This document shows positions 29,920-40,105 of a DNA stretch of 64,000 bases, one piece after another. Source of the DNA: Fulvia fulva. Taxonomy: Eukaryota; Ascomycota; Dothideomycetes; Mycosphaerellales; Mycosphaerellaceae. The translations under genes and the position numbers were made by a program. The notes under the pieces are model-generated. The model ran no database searches and had not been told where the DNA came from. It saw only the letters and a list, made by a program, of their open reading frames with translations. The stretch covers positions 1,116,001 through 1,180,000 of the forward strand of contig NC_063024.1 in NCBI RefSeq assembly GCF_020509005.1. The letters run 5' to 3'. Every line of letters starts with the position of its first letter. The first letter of the stretch is position 1.

Positions 29920-32196
29920 TCACCTGGGTTCGGCTCCCCGCGTGATGGTGTGACGCTGAAGTGCTCTTGTGTTTCCTTCCTCAACTTCCTTGATAGGCGT
30001 CAGAGACTGAAATCGTTGCTGCTTTGCTGGCGTGAGGGCCGACGTGCTGACCGGCGCCTCGATTGGGACCTCAGCGTACTCTGACGGAGAGCTGTTGATT
30101 TCTGATTGAGGGCTCTTGCTGTTCCCCAGAGCCTTTGAAAAGTCGTCGGATTGCAACTTCTTTTGCCAGGCCATGAGCTTCTCAGCGGCATCGCGCTCGA
30201 TAGATTCTAACACTGGCTGTCCAAGCCTCTTGGGGATGAATGACGGTAGCAGGAAGCCTGCGTACTTTGCATGAGAGCCTGGCGCGACGAAATCGTTGGT
30301 TGTGATGCCGACTCTCTGCATCTGAGCTCTGACCTTCTCGCATGCTGGGCAGCACTTTTTCGACACGTGCACCATAGGTAGAACGTCGGGAAACATCTCC
30401 AGCAGATCCTTCCTTGTGGCGAAAATGCCGTTGTGCTCCAGCCAGTCGTCGGTGATGTGCTTCATGATGCTTTCATCTTTCGCGATGGCGATGAGGCTCA
30501 TGAGTATTGCCTCGCAGTGGGGTGCACCAGCCACGACCATCGATCTCTCAAGTTTATTCACGCCTATGCGTTCCTTATCTTTGAGTTTCTTGGCCATCCT
30601 AGCAACATCGAGATCAGGCTGATGACCCAGGAGAGATTCGATGAACTTCGCATCAATCTTTGCGCACTCGTGGTCCCAGCACTTGATGCTAATATTGACA
30701 AGGCCGACCTGAGCAGTCTGGATCAAGGCAGACTCGTGCTTCTCCCTCAAAGACTTTAAGCCCGGCCTCCCTACAGTCGCTCTTCGGAGGCTTATCTCTG
30801 GTAGCCCCGGCAGCTCCATCCAAGACTGGCACATGATCGCCCACACACGATACTTCGATGTCCGCTGCTGCTGTGACATGTGGAGGGCCTCCTGAAGCGC
30901 ATAGAGGTCAGATAGGTCCGAATCTTCTTCTTCTCTTTCTTCCTCGAGATCGTTGATGTGAGGCTTCTGCTCGCTGGAAGATCCGTGTTCTGGAGGCACT
31001 GGATTCGGTGTTGCGCTGCCAGCTGTGGTCGATCTGGGCTCAGTCCATATAGGGGGACTTCTGAAGTCCTCAACGTTGGCCGCCTCTGCGAGCCATTTGA
31101 GATGCTCCTCAAGGAAATCCTTGAAATTGTCCAAAAAGGTGACTAGCAGAGACATTCGTTGGCGGGCAGACTGTACTGCGAGTTGCACCTTAGCCTGCTC
31201 GATGGCTAGCTTTCCAGGTCGCTCGGCGGCAGGTGAGCCGCATATAGAGTTGACAGCTCTGTCCATCGTCTGCTGGAGCTCCTCACATGCTCTCTTGGCT
31301 TGAGACAGATAATCTTGTAGAAGCGACTGGAATCTGATTCGATCAACAGGTGTATCGTAGATATTCGCTTCCTGCCAGGTCTTGATGTAATCGGCACCCA
31401 TGCCTTCGAGCGCTATGGCAATGAGTTTCGCCTGCGCTGGGCTTGGTCTCTTGCTAAGAAGGTGGACTGGCATTTGAATACGCGACGCGTGTTCTGGAAA
31501 GTTGTCCGTGCGCATAACGATGTCCAAGAAGTTGATGATAGAATTGTCGCGAGCTTCTTTGGCGCCGTTGTCAAAGCGCATGATCATCTTGGGGAAGGAC
31601 GTCGCGTATACATAGTCTCTCAGAACGGCTACCGCGTTGCCATGCTCAGTGAGATCAGAGGCGGCGTGCACAGCTCGAAGGAGACCAAAGTAAGTCCTGA
31701 CATGGTCTGCGAAAGGTATGGTGTTTGAGCTGTTCGTTATGTCCTCTTTCGCATTGCACATGCTCTGCAGGAGGTCTGCGATCATGGTTTGTGGTGCAAC
31801 GGTATTGCTGATGTCGATTTGTGTCACAATGACCTTTTTTTCATCCTTGTCTTGGGTCCTGGTCTTGTTGTAGTCGTCCGGGCGTGGATTTGCAGCAATT
31901 ACAATTGTTGGATCGATGATGTTGCCAACCCCATCGTCTGGCCCAGTGGCAAGGCTGGATCGCTTGCCAGAAAGCACTACCGCCACAACTTCGTAGCGTC
32001 TGACAAGAATGTTGCAGTGAGTGTTCAAGATGTACCTGAACAAGCCGGGATGGGCGGCATTCGGCATTGTTAGGCTGGCTGACAGGCCTCGCTCTCGATC
32101 CAAGACGTTGTCCAGAGCGCAAAGTAGCTTTCCACAGGTGCGCACTTGTATATGCTGCGACCTGGTCAAGAAGAGATCCTTGATCGTTGTTGACAT
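29920..32196 (-). CDS. Deaminase-like protein with C-terminal HxE/CPxC motifs
   Basis: Single exon, 758 residues. The first 550 residues are helical, without a domain I can name; an acidic stretch EEEREEEDSDLSDLY lies near residue 430. Toward the C-terminus, APHCEAILMSLI and about 60 residues later VSKKCCPACEKV give an HxE plus C-x2-C pair, the zinc-binding signature of the cytidine-deaminase fold. The layout resembles fungal proteins assigned to the OTT_1508-like deaminase family. I infer, without proof, a zinc-dependent deaminase domain; substrate (nucleotide or nucleic acid) is unknown. After the stop, the overlapping frame at 29682-29984 continues as a Pro/Glu/Ser-rich tail, suggesting a frame slip or alternative end. 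No signal or anchor is seen. Confidence 0.7.
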   Translation of the reverse strand: MSTTIKDLFLTRSQHIQVRTCGKLLCALDNVLDRERGLSASLTMPNAAHPGLFRYILNTHCNILVRRYEVVAVVLSGKRSSLATGPDDGVGNIIDPTIVIAANPRPDDYNKTRTQDKDEKKVIVTQIDISNTVAPQTMIADLLQSMCNAKEDITNSSNTIPFADHVRTYFGLLRAVHAASDLTEHGNAVAVLRDYVYATSFPKMIMRFDNGAKEARDNSIINFLDIVMRTDNFPEHASRIQMPVHLLSKRPSPAQAKLIAIALEGMGADYIKTWQEANIYDTPVDRIRFQSLLQDYLSQAKRACEELQQTMDRAVNSICGSPAAERPGKLAIEQAKVQLAVQSARQRMSLLVTFLDNFKDFLEEHLKWLAEAANVEDFRSPPIWTEPRSTTAGSATPNPVPPEHGSSSEQKPHINDLEEEREEEDSDLSDLYALQEALHMSQQQRTSKYRVWAIMCQSWMELPGLPEISLRRATVGRPGLKSLREKHESALIQTAQVGLVNISIKCWDHECAKIDAKFIESLLGHQPDLDVARMAKKLKDKERIGVNKLERSMVVAGAPHCEAILMSLIAIAKDESIMKHITDDWLEHNGIFATRKDLLEMFPDVLPMVHVSKKCCPACEKVRAQMQRVGITTNDFVAPGSHAKYAGFLLPSFIPKRLGQPVLESIERDAAEKLMAWQKKLQSDDFSKALGNSKSPQSEINSSPSEYAEVPIEAPVSTSALTPAKQQRFQSLTPIKEVEEGNTRALQRHTITRGAEPR

Positions 32197-33219
32197 TGTG
32201 GTATGTTGCTATTGCTTGGGGGCAATATTGACGACACACGATACACCAGACGTCGAAGAAGTCGGATCCAAAAGAAGACCTGTGCTATAGAAAGACTTTT
32301 GCAAAAAGTGGGAAGGGGACAATGATCTCTGATGACTCAAGGTCCAGAAGGCTAGGTTTTTTCTTTCTGGTAATTCTGAGGACTTGTTTTGGAACTTGGT
32401 TGGCTGTGAAGTCTTCAGTGTTTGGAGTTGCTGACCAGATGTTGAGTACTTGAAAGTTAAGGGCTCGTTAATTATAACCAGCCTGTGGACATCTGAGAAT
32501 TTGCTGCCATCGCCGTAGACTTCAGCCAGGCCAGATGCTTCTTGTTCGTGTAGGAAATGCCACAAAGGACTTTTTTGATGGTCACAGCCAAGTCCTCGTC
32601 AGGCAGTGCTGGCAGCAAACGACGCGGCAGCATGCGAGAAGGCACGCGAACGAACCAGATGCGACGCGCAATGCGTAGCCTCTGCATGTGGTCGGTCGAC
32701 GATGCTTCCACGCAGCTGCACCGAGATGCAGCGACACGAGCAGGTCTGGGAGAGGCATCGTATGGACGACGCAGCCTCTGCATGTAGCCGGCGGACGACG
32801 CTTCCACGCAGCTGCACCGAGATGCAGCGACATAAGCGGGTCTGATAGAGGCATCGTATGCGGGACGCATTCTCGAGCCAATTTATCCCACAGCCGGATC
32901 TGTGCTTCCCGCAGTCTCCTTAAATACAGTCAAATCGCATTCTTACCCGATATACCCACTGCGTTGCGACGCATCTCAACAGACATTGAGATGCATTTCG
33001 ACGGGGAAACTGACGCATCTTTGGAAACTGTCCTTTATGAATATTGGTGTCATGGGTGCAGATGTAGAGTGGACTGAAATTGTCGAGGGTATGGGTATGC
33101 GATTCGCTGCCTGTTCCAGCTGTGAACAGGATATGTGGAAGGCCTCCTTTTTCAGATATGATACATCTCTTGCTCCTTCGTCCCCTCGATCTTTCCCACG
33201 CCGCCATCTCATCATCCTC
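32197..33219. other. Intergenic region with a 96-bp tandem duplication
   Basis: This stretch of about 1 kb lies upstream of the deaminase-like gene and downstream of the Mba1-like gene. It contains the tandem repeat listed separately. Open minus-strand stretches at 32209-32565 have no recognised domain. Confidence 0.45.
32679..32870. repeat. 96-bp tandem duplication
   Basis: Two adjacent 96-bp units, each starting CCTCTGCATGT, share the core CTTCCACGCAGCTGCACCGA and differ at about ten positions. The unit is a multiple of three and all six-frame readings across it stay open in several frames, but no protein is supported. Confidence 0.8.
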
Positions 33220-34245
33220 TTACACCTTACTCATCAACTCCCTCTCATTCTCCCTCTCCTTGCCCCTTATATCCTCCATCCTCGTTTCCGGCACCGTCCC
33301 CCAAACATGCCACTCCCCCGGCCTCGAAAGCTTCACAAACCTCTGCACCACCAAATACTCCGTTGTGACCTTCGCAATCTTCCTCTTATGCGCCTCCACA
33401 TCTTTATCCTGGATCATATTCCCCTGCTCATCGAAAACCGCCTCCTTAATATACCCCCGCCTCGTCTCGTTATTGATCACGCGAAGCCGGCGCGTCTTGC
33501 AGAGAGACTGCAGCGAGCGGATCTGCACGACGGCTTGGGCGAAAGCGTTCTTTTCGGTCTTGGCGCCGTCGGGGAGGATTTGGAAGCGGTAGGATACCAC
33601 CCTGGGGTGCGAGAGGTATCTGTGAAGGGTCCATTGGAGGCCTGTGTTGGGGGTGCGCTGGCCGATGCGGGAGCGGAGGGAGCCCAGCATGCCGGCGCTG
33701 AGGATGGGTTCGATGGCTTGGAGGTTGCCGGCTGCGAAGTGGGTGTACATTTCCTCGTAGAGCTTCTTGCTGAGCTCGGGGAGTTTGCGCCGCTCGAGCT
33801 TCACGCGTGGCGTGACCATCCACCAGGCCATGTAGTGGCTTGCTAAGTAGTAGAATGTATTCCACAGCTTGAGTTTCTGGACTTTCCAGCGGTCTTTGGG
33901 ACTTGTGAACCAGGAGGGGAGGTTCTTGCCGGTGGGTGAGACGAAGGTGTCGGGAAGGAATCCCAGGTGTTCAAGCATTGAGCCATCGCGTTGAGCCGAC
34001 TTTTGCTTCTCTTTCATCTGGACAGCCATGGACGGCTGCGACTGCTTTCGCCCTTGCATTCCGCGTATTGCGCTTGGGCCGGAAGTGCATCGTGTCGAAG
34101 AGGTGAATGGTCGTGTTGATGGGAACTGTCGGTGGTGGAGGTCATCGCGGCGGATGCAGAAGGTGCTGTGGATACTGCATCGTGGCAGTGAGGCTTGCGA
34201 TCGCTGCGGCGCGTGGAGGAGTGATGTGCAGAGGCGTTTCGACAT
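33220..34245 (-). CDS. Mba1/mL45-like mitochondrial protein (Tim44-like fold)
   Basis: The protein is 341 residues from ATG 34245, preferred because it opens a presequence-like stretch (MSKRLCTSLLHAPQRSQASL, rich in Arg/Ser). The body includes LPDTFVSPTGKNLPSW, NTFYYLASHYMAWW, ARV-like TPRVKLERRKLPELSKKLYE, MYTHFAAGNLQAIEPILS and YRFQILPDGAKTEK, typical of the Tim44/mL45 family. In yeast, Mba1 is a mitochondrial inner-membrane ribosome receptor that helps insert newly made proteins; mL45 is the related ribosomal protein. I infer the same role. Single exon. The alternative ATG 44 codons upstream adds a Cys/Thr-rich leader and is less likely. Confidence 0.85.
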   Translation of the reverse strand: MSKRLCTSLLHAPQRSQASLPRCSIHSTFCIRRDDLHHRQFPSTRPFTSSTRCTSGPSAIRGMQGRKQSQPSMAVQMKEKQKSAQRDGSMLEHLGFLPDTFVSPTGKNLPSWFTSPKDRWKVQKLKLWNTFYYLASHYMAWWMVTPRVKLERRKLPELSKKLYEEMYTHFAAGNLQAIEPILSAGMLGSLRSRIGQRTPNTGLQWTLHRYLSHPRVVSYRFQILPDGAKTEKNAFAQAVVQIRSLQSLCKTRRLRVINNETRRGYIKEAVFDEQGNMIQDKDVEAHKRKIAKVTTEYLVVQRFVKLSRPGEWHVWGTVPETRMEDIRGKERENERELMSKV

Positions 34246-34886
34246 TGGAGTGGATGCATCGAAGTGGTCGTGCCGTGACGGCCACGTTTTGGGACATGGA
34301 CATGCCCGCGTTGGCCGAGTGCGAGACCGAGCTTGGTGCGAGCACGTTGCTATGTACATGCATGTATGAGCTGACAATATACCCCTCTGCGATCAGTGGA
34401 CTTCACGTATGTGAGTAAACATTGCACAGAAAAGCACACAAGATTCATGATGCATAACCATGCCCTTCTGCTAAGCTACCGTAAAGACTACCGAGCTCCA
34501 ACTCATGGCCGTCATCCCATCCGCTCTGTGCTCGTTCTGAAAACCGCTCCCGCCCATCTGTGAGCCTCGATCGTCCCTCATGAGCATCCGCATCAAGGTA
34601 GCCATTGCCGAAAAGTGAGTCCATAGGAAAGTTGGTGTAGAGGAAGCAGTGAAACGCAAGTATGCCAGGGAGTGACCTGCCGCTCGTCTCGCCATGCCTC
34701 ATCATAGCCTCCCGTAGGAGATGCTGTCGTACCGGTGTCGTGAAGTCGTATGGGCGCGTAATCTCGGGCCCAACATGCAGTCGTCCGCATCGAACACTGC
34801 CGCCCGGCCGTGCTTACGCGCGTGTCTTGTCCCGACTCCTCGCTGCCTTGTCCCGACGAGGCCGTGGCGGTATCATGACAGAGCGT
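34246..34886. other. Intergenic region
   Basis: This stretch of about 640 bp lies between the Mba1-like gene and eIF1, holding the Mba1-like promoter and the eIF1 3' flank. Nothing else was seen. Confidence 0.5.
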
Positions 34887-35527
34887 CTAGAAACCGTGGA
34901 CCTTGATGGTCTTGGCATCTAGCTCCAGGCCCTCCTTCTTGTCCACGAGGAACTCCTGCACATCCTTGCGCTGGTCACCCTGCAGCTGAATCACCTCACC
35001 CATCTCCGAGTCGTTGACGATGGTGCCATTGCAAGCGAACTTCTTCTTGATCACCTTGAGGATCTTCTTCTGGTCGAACTTCTTGGGGAGTCCTTGGACT
35101 GTGGTCAAGGTCTTGCGTCCATTGCGTTCTGTGGGACGGGTGAGTCAGCGTGTGTGACGGAGGGAGAGGTGATGACGGTGGTGGGATGTGAGGTTGCGAG
35201 TTAACGCAGAAGCGACTTACGCTGGATACGAATATGGATGTAGTTCTGCGACTGCTTGGTCTCGCCTTCTCCTTCATCGGCTTCCGCGAAGGGGTCTGTG
35301 TCACATGCGCGATTAGCAGGTGCGTGAGATTGTGGGGCGTCAGCCGAGTACGCGCGACAAGCAGCGCCGTGGTGGTCTTGTTTCTCTCGCCGTGAAGTTG
35401 CATACTCGAGACGGCGAGGCGAGGGGTGGTAAAGCGACCCTGTCGCGGTGCTTGTCGCGAGGCCGAGGGGCAGGGTGAGGAGGGCGCACATACCGAAAGA
35501 CTTGAGGTTCTCGATCTGCCCGGACAT
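34887..35527 (-). CDS. SUI1: Translation initiation factor eIF1 (SUI1)
   Basis: Three exons on the minus strand: 35527-35494, 35295-35221 and 35128-34887 (34, 75 and 242 nt), giving 116 residues. Donors are GTATGT and GTAAGT; acceptors CACAG and CACAG. The intron sizes are 198 and 92 nt. The protein begins MSGQIENLKSFDPFAEADEG and continues TKQSQNYIHIRIQQRNGRKT, TTVQGLPKKFDQKKILKVIK and ends KTIKVHGF, essentially the conserved eIF1 of fungi. eIF1 binds the 40S subunit near the P site and enforces start-codon choice. The first intron is unusually long for this window. The identity is certain; exon 1 is placed by the conserved MS..IENLKSFDPF start. Confidence 0.95.
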
Positions 35528-36716
35528 AAACAGCAACTTCTCGTGTTGTCTGTTCTGGTTAGAAGTGATGTTCGTGTGGTTCGGCGGTGCTTTCGGAGGC
35601 TGCGAAGGCTGTATTGGCGGTGGTGGTGGAGTGGAGATGTGCTGGTGTGGTTGTTGTGTTGTGCAGAGAGAGGATTGTAACCTGGAACGAAGAGAGATTG
35701 GGCGGCGTGGCGGGGCAAGAAATGGGAGAGGTCCCGTGCCCGCCAAGCGAAACGTCACACGGGCCACGGCAACTGATGGATCGCTCCATGTCTTCACCAG
35801 CGGATCCCTTGCCTGCTCTCATTCACTTCATCCACTCATCTTACCATCTTGTGTGGCAATCATTGGGACGGTGGTACCATCTCGCCCGTCATTACAACGA
35901 CTTCTTTGTCCTGAAGAGCTGGCTCCGTTAGCTTTTGGACTCTACCAACTGCGATTCTCTTCGCCAATATTTGTCCTGTGCAAGGCCAGCCATCGATGCT
36001 CACTCCAGAAGTGCTCTGTCTGGCCATACGCGGTGCATCGGGACCGGATCGGCATCCCGACCACACCATATCCCGACACAGCCAGGCGAGTAGTGGCGAG
36101 TTCGAGCCTTCGAGGCCAGGTCACTGTTCTGCATAGAATCAGCATCAGGCCTTGCCGACCGTGTCATGAAACTCGCAGTGCTCTTGTCCGCACCTCGATC
36201 ACTTCCATGCACGGTAGGTTCAGAGAAGGAGCGTGTGTGTGCCCCAGGCTTTGCTCACGTTCTCATCCCATCGAACCTGAGTGAAGCAATCTTTGCCAGC
36301 ATCTCTGCACATCTGGCAGTGTCTTGTCTCTCGTATTGCAGTATATACTGTGTCTTCTTCCGCTTTACTCGACAGATGGAACATAGCAGCTTTCCGTACT
36401 TTTCAAAGAAGAGCTTCTCGAATTTTCATAATGGTCATGAATTGAGCAGCTGGGATGGAACTACCGAACATTTCACACCTGAGAAGACATCGTGGCAGCA
36501 TGTGATCGTAGCGGATGTGAGTTCAACCAGCTATGCATTCTTTGGGCGTACTCAGTGAGCACCTGCCCAATCTGGTCCTTTCAAACGTACCTCGGCTCAA
36601 ACCTTCAGCACCATCGTGCGTACCACGTTAGCCGCAGCGTGGTTTTGTTGTTCACTACTTACGGCTGCTTCGACTTGTGTGCAGCATAGGTCTCTCATAG
36701 ACTGCCACAACTGACA
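35528..36716. other. Intergenic region between eIF1 and the serine hydrolase
   Basis: This stretch of about 1.2 kb has no convincing gene. A plus-strand open stretch (36166-36558) lacks domain similarity and codon support. The region serves as promoter for both flanking divergent genes. Confidence 0.5.
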
Positions 36717-38122
36717 ATGGATGCGTTTGACCAAGCATTGCACGATGCCACTGCCAGTAATATCCTATCTGGCACCTGCGTGATAGCGGCAGACAAGTAC
36801 GGTATGCTCTCAAATACCATTCACTCCATGAAGCTTGCTAAGTACACTGCAAGGGAACATCCTACACACCGCATCATCAGGCACATACATCAATAGTCCG
36901 ATATGGCAGACAAGACTACCCTCAGAAGGCACTTCGGTGCAGACGAAGCCTTTGACAGAAGTCCCACAAGTCACAAAGCCCTTCGGCCCAGATACAGTCT
37001 GCTGGATAGCTTCCATGACAAAACTGCTCACCACGGTCTGTGCTATGAAGTGTGTCGAGCAAGGCTTACTCAAGCTCGACGATGATGTGACCACCACAGT
37101 CTTGCCAGAATTCCGAGATGTTCAGGTACTAGAAGGCATGAAGGACGATGGCAAGGGCGGAGAGACTCCTGTTCTGCGACCTTCGAAAGGCAAGATGACG
37201 TTGAGGTAACAGATGGCCAGTGTGAGACCTAAGCATTTCAACTGATCTCCACAGAAACCTCCTAACCCACTCCTCCGGCGTAACCTACGAATTCATGCAC
37301 GCTAAACTCCTCTCCTGGCGCCAATGGAACAACCAAGACCTCCGCTCCCGCGGTATCAAGAAATCCCACCAAGACCGCACAGAAGTCTCCCACGCCTACC
37401 ACGTCCCACTCGTCTTTGACCCCGAAACGAGCTGGACCTACGGCTACGGCATCGATTGGGCAGGCCTTGCCGTCGAGCGTGCCAGCTCGTTAACCCTCGA
37501 GGACTTCATGAAGAAGTATATCTTCACCCCTCTGAGCATGAATGACACAACCTTTGAACCGCTCAACTACCCTCACCTCACCTCCCGAATAGCCGGAATG
37601 ACAGTCCGCGACGACGAGGACAAACTCGTCCCACAACACCAAACTTCCACGACCTCCCCTATCGGCGGCGTGCGACACGCCGGCGGAGGCGGCCTAGCAA
37701 GCACAGCAAACGACTACATCAAAGTCCTCATCTCCCTCCTCGCCAACGACTCCAAACTCCTCCAACCCAAAACAGTCAACTACATGTTCCAACCCCACCT
37801 CGCCGACCCCCGCCACCTGCAAAAAATGCACGCCAACCCAGAAGCCTTCGGCCTAGCAGGCAACATTCCACCAGGGTTGAAGGTGGACTTTGGGTTGGGG
37901 GGGATTTTGAATTTGGAGAAAATGCCAACGGGACGGAGTCCGGGGGGCATGCAGTGGGGTGGGTATCCGAATTTGTTTTGGTGGATGAATCCGAAAGATG
38001 GGATTTGTGGGTGTTATTTTAGTCAGTTGGTGCCGCCGGGGGATGTGGAGAGTTTTGAGATGTATAAGAGGTTTGAGACGGCTGTCAACTCGACGTTCAA
38101 GAAGGAGGTTGGGAGGCTGTAA
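36717..38122 (+). CDS. Beta-lactamase-family serine hydrolase/transesterase
   Basis: Three exons: 36717-36801, 36854-37205 and 37255-38122, with introns of 52 and 49 nt, give 434 residues. The catalytic S-x2-K is in CWIASMTKLLTTVCAM, followed by NLLTHSSGVTYEF, the Tyr motif WTYGYGIDWAG, and GGGGLASTANDYIKVL near the third motif (the HTG/KTG position is GG-rich). This is the class C beta-lactamase/LovD-type family; fungal members hydrolyse or transfer acyl groups and are often found beside biosynthetic genes. No signal peptide is seen, so the protein is likely cytosolic. The acceptor of intron 1 is CAAG, less usual, but only this splice keeps the frame. Confidence 0.88.
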
Positions 38123-38508
38123 GAGCTGGCTAGGCTTCGAGTGGGGCAAGGCAGAGTACTGCTTTCTATGGTATGAGCGGTCTGACTCGTCGGTCTTTCG
38201 CCACGGAGGAGTCTTTGTCGGGACTTATACAGCGGGAACAATGTGTGGGCTGATATGGACCACCAATCCCGTAAATTTGGAGTGCTATGGTACAACAGTG
38301 AGACAACAGTGAGGAGGAACCCCATTGAATACTGCGCTCTACTGATCCTGGTCGATAATAGCCACATCAACTCAGGACGCATGCACTGGACATCCGATAC
38401 TCTACTGTAGCCGCCATATCGAACGCTGTTCGTGCATCTTTCTCTTCCCAGAGCACCAATCGTTGCCTCTCATTGCTTCGTCAATGCACACTTCACAGCC
38501 GTCTCAGT
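38123..38508. other. Convergent intergenic region
   Basis: This stretch of 386 bp lies between the 3' ends of two convergent genes. Nothing else was recognised. Confidence 0.5.
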
Positions 38509-39786
38509 TCACTGCTGAGCTGCGAAGTACAAGAGTATCCGGTTGCCCGCAGTGACTTGTACCCCTTCCAGGCCTGTCAGGCGTCTTAATGCATCCTCCA
38601 CTGCAGCGCTACAGTCCTCTTGCAAGTGTAAATCCTCCGCCCCGAATATGCTGCAATTGACCAGGGTAAGACTAGTGAGGCTGAGCCGCTTGTGTTGACT
38701 AGCAAAATGCAGAAGGTTGTTGCAAGAAATTTCAGCACCAGTGATCTTTAAGCTCTCAAGCGCCGGAAAGGCACCGGAGAGGACTCCTCGTGCAATCGTT
38801 GCGGAGTTGAGACTCCTTCCAGAGCCCATCCCATAAATGCTCGTACTTCCCTCGCCGTCCCAATGGACATCGAGGCTGAGGTGTTGAAACTGAGACCCAC
38901 ATGCGATGACCTTGCCGAACTCTCCACCTGAGTCTCCCCACAAGCGGTAATTGCACCAGACGACGAGCTCAAGAGATGATAGTCTCATGCACAGAGTCTC
39001 CAGGATTCCGCGGCGCGGGTCGTGGGTGAAGTCCGTGGCGCCTATGCCATACTCGCCCTGCATAGAGAAGTGCTGAATCTTGACACGACTCCGGATGATG
39101 GCGTCGGTTGTTATGCTCGCGATGTGGTGGCGGTAGTGGCAGAGTGTGAGCATTCCATCTTGGCTGAGAAGTAGACTGTGTGCGCTTGGCTTGCGAACGG
39201 CATCGTCGACTGTCGTGATAACCACCTCGATTGATCTCCCCTGCAGCATCAACTGCTCAAAGAACTCTCGAAGCATAGTGAAGTCCTTCTCAGACTCTCG
39301 CATCTTGTCCGCCCTCTGCCTGATACGATGCAGATCTTGCTTGCTGCTGGACTCCATGACCTTAGGGCAAACACTCAGTGAGCGCACTACCTTGCCGAAC
39401 GTGGGATGTCTGAGAATCTTCGAGATGTTCTGCAGACTCTCCTCGAGACATGGTAGCACGACGAGGTCTTGGAAGAAGGTGGAGACGTATGTCCGCAAGA
39501 CTTTGCTTGCGGATTCGTGGGATGTGAGACGAGGAGCTTTCACTGATGCGTCGTTGCACTCCTCTGCAATGCGCTCGAAGATTTCGGGCGGGAGAGTGAC
39601 GAGTTGTGTTGGTGAGGTGGCACGGGGTTGCTGGGCGTTTCTGGTGGTCTTCGAAGTCTCGGAGCTGGCTCTGGAGGCCATACGGTGCCTTGTGGATGTT
39701 GATCTTGTGACGATGCTCGCTGCAGTCGGCGGACTAATCTCTCCTGCTTGTTGCATCATCCGCCCTGCGCGAGTGACTGGTGCCAT
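38509..39786 (-). CDS. F-box-like protein with leucine-rich region
   Basis: The protein is 425 residues from ATG 39786 (the open frame runs 31 codons further but lacks a better start). A Ser/Thr/Arg-rich, disordered leader is followed by LVTLPPEIFERIAEECND with SASKVLRTYVSTFFQDLVVL, an F-box-like motif, then a long region with regularly spaced Leu (LETLCMRLSSLELVVW, QFQHLSLDVHW, LESLKITGAEI, SLTSLTLVNC) typical of leucine-rich substrate-binding repeats. F-box proteins recruit substrates to SCF ubiquitin ligases; the target here is unknown. It is divergently transcribed from a paralogue at 40.1 kb, sharing a promoter region of about 320 bp. Confidence 0.75.
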   Translation of the reverse strand: MAPVTRAGRMMQQAGEISPPTAASIVTRSTSTRHRMASRASSETSKTTRNAQQPRATSPTQLVTLPPEIFERIAEECNDASVKAPRLTSHESASKVLRTYVSTFFQDLVVLPCLEESLQNISKILRHPTFGKVVRSLSVCPKVMESSSKQDLHRIRQRADKMRESEKDFTMLREFFEQLMLQGRSIEVVITTVDDAVRKPSAHSLLLSQDGMLTLCHYRHHIASITTDAIIRSRVKIQHFSMQGEYGIGATDFTHDPRRGILETLCMRLSSLELVVWCNYRLWGDSGGEFGKVIACGSQFQHLSLDVHWDGEGSTSIYGMGSGRSLNSATIARGVLSGAFPALESLKITGAEISCNNLLHFASQHKRLSLTSLTLVNCSIFGAEDLHLQEDCSAAVEDALRRLTGLEGVQVTAGNRILLYFAAQQ

Positions 39787-40105
39787 ACCGGAACGTGCGA
39801 CGGACTGAAGTTGCTTTGCACTCGAACTTGCTGACGTACTGGTGGAAGGAAAAAGAAAGAAGGGGCCCAGAACTATCAATAATTCTGTCCTCGGAGTCGG
39901 GCCGCAGGCACGGACCCCTTTTAACGCACATGACGTTCACGTGGAAGTGAATGATGACGCGATCGTTTTGGGTGAAGCGGCCCGGTTTCATGGAAAGTCA
40001 ACCCAAAGCACATTTCCACACAGCATAAGAACATCACTCGCGCCGAGTGACTACCCGGGCCTCAAACATTCCGGATCTTCAGCTACCTGGAAGCCGCTGC
40101 ATACA
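39787..40105. promoter_or_regulatory. Shared divergent promoter of the F-box-like pair
   Basis: This stretch of 319 bp between two divergent paralogues must contain both promoters. No defined motif could be assigned. Confidence 0.4.

Noticed and set aside
36166..36558. 130-codon open stretch after eIF1
   Set aside because: No recognisable motif, poor start context and mixed composition.
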